This document shows, piece after piece, positions 3,852 through 6,587 of a DNA stretch of 6,587 nucleotides. The number at the start of each line of letters is the position of its first letter. Within the stretch, counting starts at the first letter, position 1. Source of the DNA: Pedobacter sp. UBA1654 (GTDB taxonomy: Bacteria > Bacteroidota > Bacteroidia > Sphingobacteriales > Sphingobacteriaceae); contig DCLG01000058.1 of the NCBI GenBank assembly GCA_002320935.1, forward strand, positions 15,986 to 22,572. Reading direction: 5' to 3'. The notes below the pieces were generated by a model. It was not told where the DNA came from, did no database searches, and worked only from the letters and a program-made list of their open reading frames with translations. A program made the translations under genes and the position numbers.

Positions 3852-6587
3852 ATGAAAAGAAAATTACTTGGAATTCTGAGTATTTTGGCATTCATAAGTG
3901 CATTTACTTATGGACAAGCCAGAACGATCTCAGGAAAAGTCACCGGAAAAGATGACGGATTACCGCTTCCCGGAGTTAGCATCAAAGTTCCTGGATCACA
4001 AACTGGTACGCAAACAGGCTCCGACGGGACTTATACGATTAAAGTTGCACCTGGAGGCTCGCTGGTTTTCAGCTCGGTTGGGTATAATACTGTGACCTTC
4101 AAGCCGGGCTCCGGCCCCTTAAACGTTTCCCTGGAGGCAACATCAAATTTATTGAGCGATGTTGTTGTTATTGGTTATGGCACGCAAAAAAGAAGTGACA
4201 ACATTGGCAGTATCGGATCTGTTAAAGGTGCAGAAGTTGCCCAGCAACCCGTCCAGAATATCCAACAGTCGCTTGGCGGGCGTATTGCCGGTGCACAGGT
4301 GAGCATCCCAAGTGGGTTACTAAACGCCACTCCAGTAATTCGGATCAGAGGTACAAACTCGATCTCCTACAATTCTCAACCATTGTATGTAGTTGATGGT
4401 GTACCTGTTTACAGTGAGAATGCAAACGGCGGCACCGCAGCTTCTGCAAGTCCATTAAGTAGCATCAACCCCGAAGATATTGAAAGTGTAGACATCGCTA
4501 AAGATGCTGCAGCAACAGCAATTTACGGAAGCCGAGCGGCAAACGGCGTTGTTTTTATCACAACAAAAAGAGGTAAAAAAGGCAAAGCTGTCGTTAGCCT
4601 GGATGCATGGACGGGTATGAGCAAGAACTTCAACCTACCAGATCTGCTTGACGCTACACAATATACAGAAATAAAAAATGAAGGTTTAAGAAATGCCGGA
4701 ACGTACATTTCAGATCCGGCAATGCCAAATGCAAACCGGTTCTACGCTACCTATAATGACGCTAATGGCAATCTGGTGAACACAAATTGGCTTGATTATA
4801 CCTATCGGACAGGAACATCCTATAACACCTCGGCGAGTGTGTCAGGCGCTAATGATTACACGAATTATTATGTATCAGCAAACTGGACCACTCAGGAAGG
4901 TTTGTTAGTGGGAAATGAATTCACCAGGAAAGGCATGCTGGCAAATGTAGACCATAAGATAAATCAGTATGTGACTGTTGGATCAAAAATCAGCTATTCA
5001 AATTCTCAAAATTTTGCAGCTACCGGTTCCGGTTCGGCAGGAACAGATGCATTTAGCATAACTGGCCTTGGTCGTATCGGACTGGTACTTCCACCAAATA
5101 TAAGTCCCTACAATAATGATGGATCGTATAATCTAAACGGAAACAGCCTAGGTGTGGGTGCAAACAGAGGTATTGGCGTAAGCTACTATAATATAATACC
5201 TCTTTTAGATCTTAACCGCTCCAACAATGAGTTAAATCAGGTAAATTCAAACATATACATTCAAATAAAACCGCTGCCTGGTTTGACATTTAAGAGCCAG
5301 TACGGTATTGATTACATATTCCGTGACATAGACACCTATGCCAATCCAATACAAGGTGATGGCAATCCAAATGCTTCTGCTACCGGAACTTTTTCGAAGA
5401 ACAAATCATGGGTTTGGAACAACACGCTACAATATGACCGGACTTTTGCTGAAGCACACAGTTTAAGTGTCTTGATTGGCAATGAACAAAACAGACTTAC
5501 TGAAAGAGGATTTGGTATTAACCGTACCGTAATTTCTGACCCGGCATTCGACGTTATACAGGCGGGATATAGCACCAACAACCCGTCTGGCATGCTTTTT
5601 TCCGAAAGTTATATCGCATCATTCTTTGGTCGGTTGAATTACGACTTTGACAAAAAATACTTTCTAAGTGCTACACTAAGGCAGGATGAAGCATCTCAGT
5701 TCGGGCTGGAAAATAAAAGGGGTTATTTTCCTGGCGGGGCGATCGCCTGGGAAGTCGCACGTGAGGGATTCTGGAAGAACCTAAACGCTGAAAAGATCTT
5801 CAGCAGCTTTAAACTGAGGGCCAGCTATGGTAAAGTTGGAAATAACAGCCTTGGTGCATATGATTCCTACGGCCTGTATACCACAGGTCTATATAATGGA
5901 AATGGCACTTTATTTTTCAATCAGACGGGTAATCCTAATCTGCGCTGGGAAAACATAAAAACACTCGATCTTGGAGCAACCATAGGTTTTCTTAACAACC
6001 GGCTAACGCTTGAGGCTACTTACTACAAGAAAAACATTGATGATCTAATATTGCAAGTACCTATAGCACCATCTTCGGGCTTACCTAGCAGGCCTTCTGT
6101 AAACATTGGTTCTATGTATAACCGTGGTGTGGAACTTGCGCTGAATGCAGATGCTGTGAGAACCACAAATTTCTCCTGGGCTCCATCGTTCAACATTACC
6201 TTTAACAAAAATGAAGTCGGCTCCCTTGCTGAAGGTGTGACAAGGCTAACCACAGCAACATCCGGCAGTGAAACCACAAACATCACAGAAGTTGGGCACC
6301 CGATTGGAAATCTATATATCGTTCGAACAGATGGTGTTGATCCAGCAACAGGAAGAAGAATTTTTCTGGATGCAACGGGCCGTCAGGTACTCTATCAACA
6401 TGTAGTTCCACAGGTTAATGGTGTACCAACTGGCTTCCAGTGGGAATATGCAGACGGCACCAGGGCACCAGCAATTACACAAAGCGCTGATGCGGTAAAC
6501 TACAAACAAACCGCACCTAAGGCTTACGGCGGTTTTAGCAACAATTTTACTTTTAAGGGTTTTGATTTAAATATTTTACTTACTTAT
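3852..6587 (+). CDS. SusC/RagA family TonB-dependent outer membrane receptor, 3' end cut by window edge
   Basis: The first 912 codons, with no stop up to the window end. SusC proteins usually run to about 1000 residues or more, so only the last beta strands should be missing. A signal peptide (K2-R-K4, hydrophobic 5-18, cleavage near TYG21|Q22) leads into a carboxypeptidase-regulatory-like domain (about 24-95, with G-S-D-G-T-Y61 and S-S-V-G-Y78). A TonB-box-like segment DVVVIGYGTQKRS (103-115) follows. The plug domain (about 116-240) shows the SusC signatures L-G-G-R-I-A-G147, I-R-G167-T-N-S, L-Y-V-V-D-G183-V-P and A-I-Y-G-S-R-A-A-N-G-V (223-233). The remainder is the 22-strand barrel, rich in aromatic beta strands. 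It imports oligosaccharides or similar ligands across the outer membrane using TonB energy, with a SusD lipoprotein lid that should be encoded next. No anti-sigma or hybrid sensor gene precedes it. No Shine-Dalgarno sequence is visible. Family certain; substrate unknown. Confidence 0.96.
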   Translation, partial: MKRKLLGILSILAFISAFTYGQARTISGKVTGKDDGLPLPGVSIKVPGSQTGTQTGSDGTYTIKVAPGGSLVFSSVGYNTVTFKPGSGPLNVSLEATSNLLSDVVVIGYGTQKRSDNIGSIGSVKGAEVAQQPVQNIQQSLGGRIAGAQVSIPSGLLNATPVIRIRGTNSISYNSQPLYVVDGVPVYSENANGGTAASASPLSSINPEDIESVDIAKDAAATAIYGSRAANGVVFITTKRGKKGKAVVSLDAWTGMSKNFNLPDLLDATQYTEIKNEGLRNAGTYISDPAMPNANRFYATYNDANGNLVNTNWLDYTYRTGTSYNTSASVSGANDYTNYYVSANWTTQEGLLVGNEFTRKGMLANVDHKINQYVTVGSKISYSNSQNFAATGSGSAGTDAFSITGLGRIGLVLPPNISPYNNDGSYNLNGNSLGVGANRGIGVSYYNIIPLLDLNRSNNELNQVNSNIYIQIKPLPGLTFKSQYGIDYIFRDIDTYANPIQGDGNPNASATGTFSKNKSWVWNNTLQYDRTFAEAHSLSVLIGNEQNRLTERGFGINRTVISDPAFDVIQAGYSTNNPSGMLFSESYIASFFGRLNYDFDKKYFLSATLRQDEASQFGLENKRGYFPGGAIAWEVAREGFWKNLNAEKIFSSFKLRASYGKVGNNSLGAYDSYGLYTTGLYNGNGTLFFNQTGNPNLRWENIKTLDLGATIGFLNNRLTLEATYYKKNIDDLILQVPIAPSSGLPSRPSVNIGSMYNRGVELALNADAVRTTNFSWAPSFNITFNKNEVGSLAEGVTRLTTATSGSETTNITEVGHPIGNLYIVRTDGVDPATGRRIFLDATGRQVLYQHVVPQVNGVPTGFQWEYADGTRAPAITQSADAVNYKQTAPKAYGGFSNNFTFKGFDLNILLTY

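Noticed and set aside
3898..4095. 65-codon plus-strand frame overlapping the SusC start
   Set aside because: Lies in another frame over the SusC regulatory-like domain, whose own frame is continuous and recognisable.
4523..6509. Several 61-87 codon minus-strand frames within the SusC gene
   Set aside because: All antisense to an intact 912-codon receptor frame and without family features.
1..6587. CRISPR array, tRNA/rRNA genes, insertion sequences or prophage genes
   Set aside because: No regularly spaced repeats, cloverleaf-type sequence, transposase or phage-like frame was found on either strand.

Overview
The window looks like chromosomal DNA of a Bacteroidota bacterium, probably Sphingobacteriales (Pedobacter/Mucilaginibacter-like). 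The evidence is a SusC/RagA-type TonB-dependent receptor, start codons with almost no Shine-Dalgarno sequences, AT-rich intergenic DNA with TTTG / TAnnTTTG-like promoter candidates, moderate GC in genes, and a standalone DUF4159 protein beside a MoxR-DUF58 pair. The genus is an inference from family resemblance only.

Left part (1-2300): a MoxR-type AAA+ ATPase and a DUF58 (VWA-like) protein run leftward as an operon with a 4-base ATGA start/stop overlap. The DUF58 gene leaves the window at base 1, so its C-terminal part is missing. A DUF4159 gene runs the other way from a shared 157-bp intergenic region. That region holds a moxR promoter candidate, a small inverted repeat and a possible 16-codon upstream ORF. 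MoxR + DUF58 (+ DUF4159) is the front of the module often followed by BatA-like membrane proteins; such modules are thought to act as ATPase/VWA chaperone-like systems at the cell envelope.

Middle part (2302-3402): a leftward exported SGNH hydrolase with the two-domain layout of carbohydrate esterase family 2 (N-terminal beta domain, C-terminal SGNH domain). Its stop codon lies one base from the DUF4159 stop codon (tail to tail).

Right part (3403-6587): a 449-bp non-coding region separates the esterase from a divergent, rightward SusC-family receptor gene. That gene is open for 912 codons to the window end and lacks its last beta strands and its stop. A SusD gene would be expected just beyond the edge. 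The esterase/SusC pair resembles the edge of a polysaccharide-utilisation locus, but no glycosidase or sensor is visible, so the substrate is unknown.

The most unusual non-coding signal is an 11-bp perfect inverted repeat (3424-3434 and 3606-3616). It brackets a 171-bp segment carrying the best promoter candidate of the window, pointing at the esterase. This layout resembles the invertible promoters known in Bacteroidota, but no recombinase is present here and chance is not excluded.
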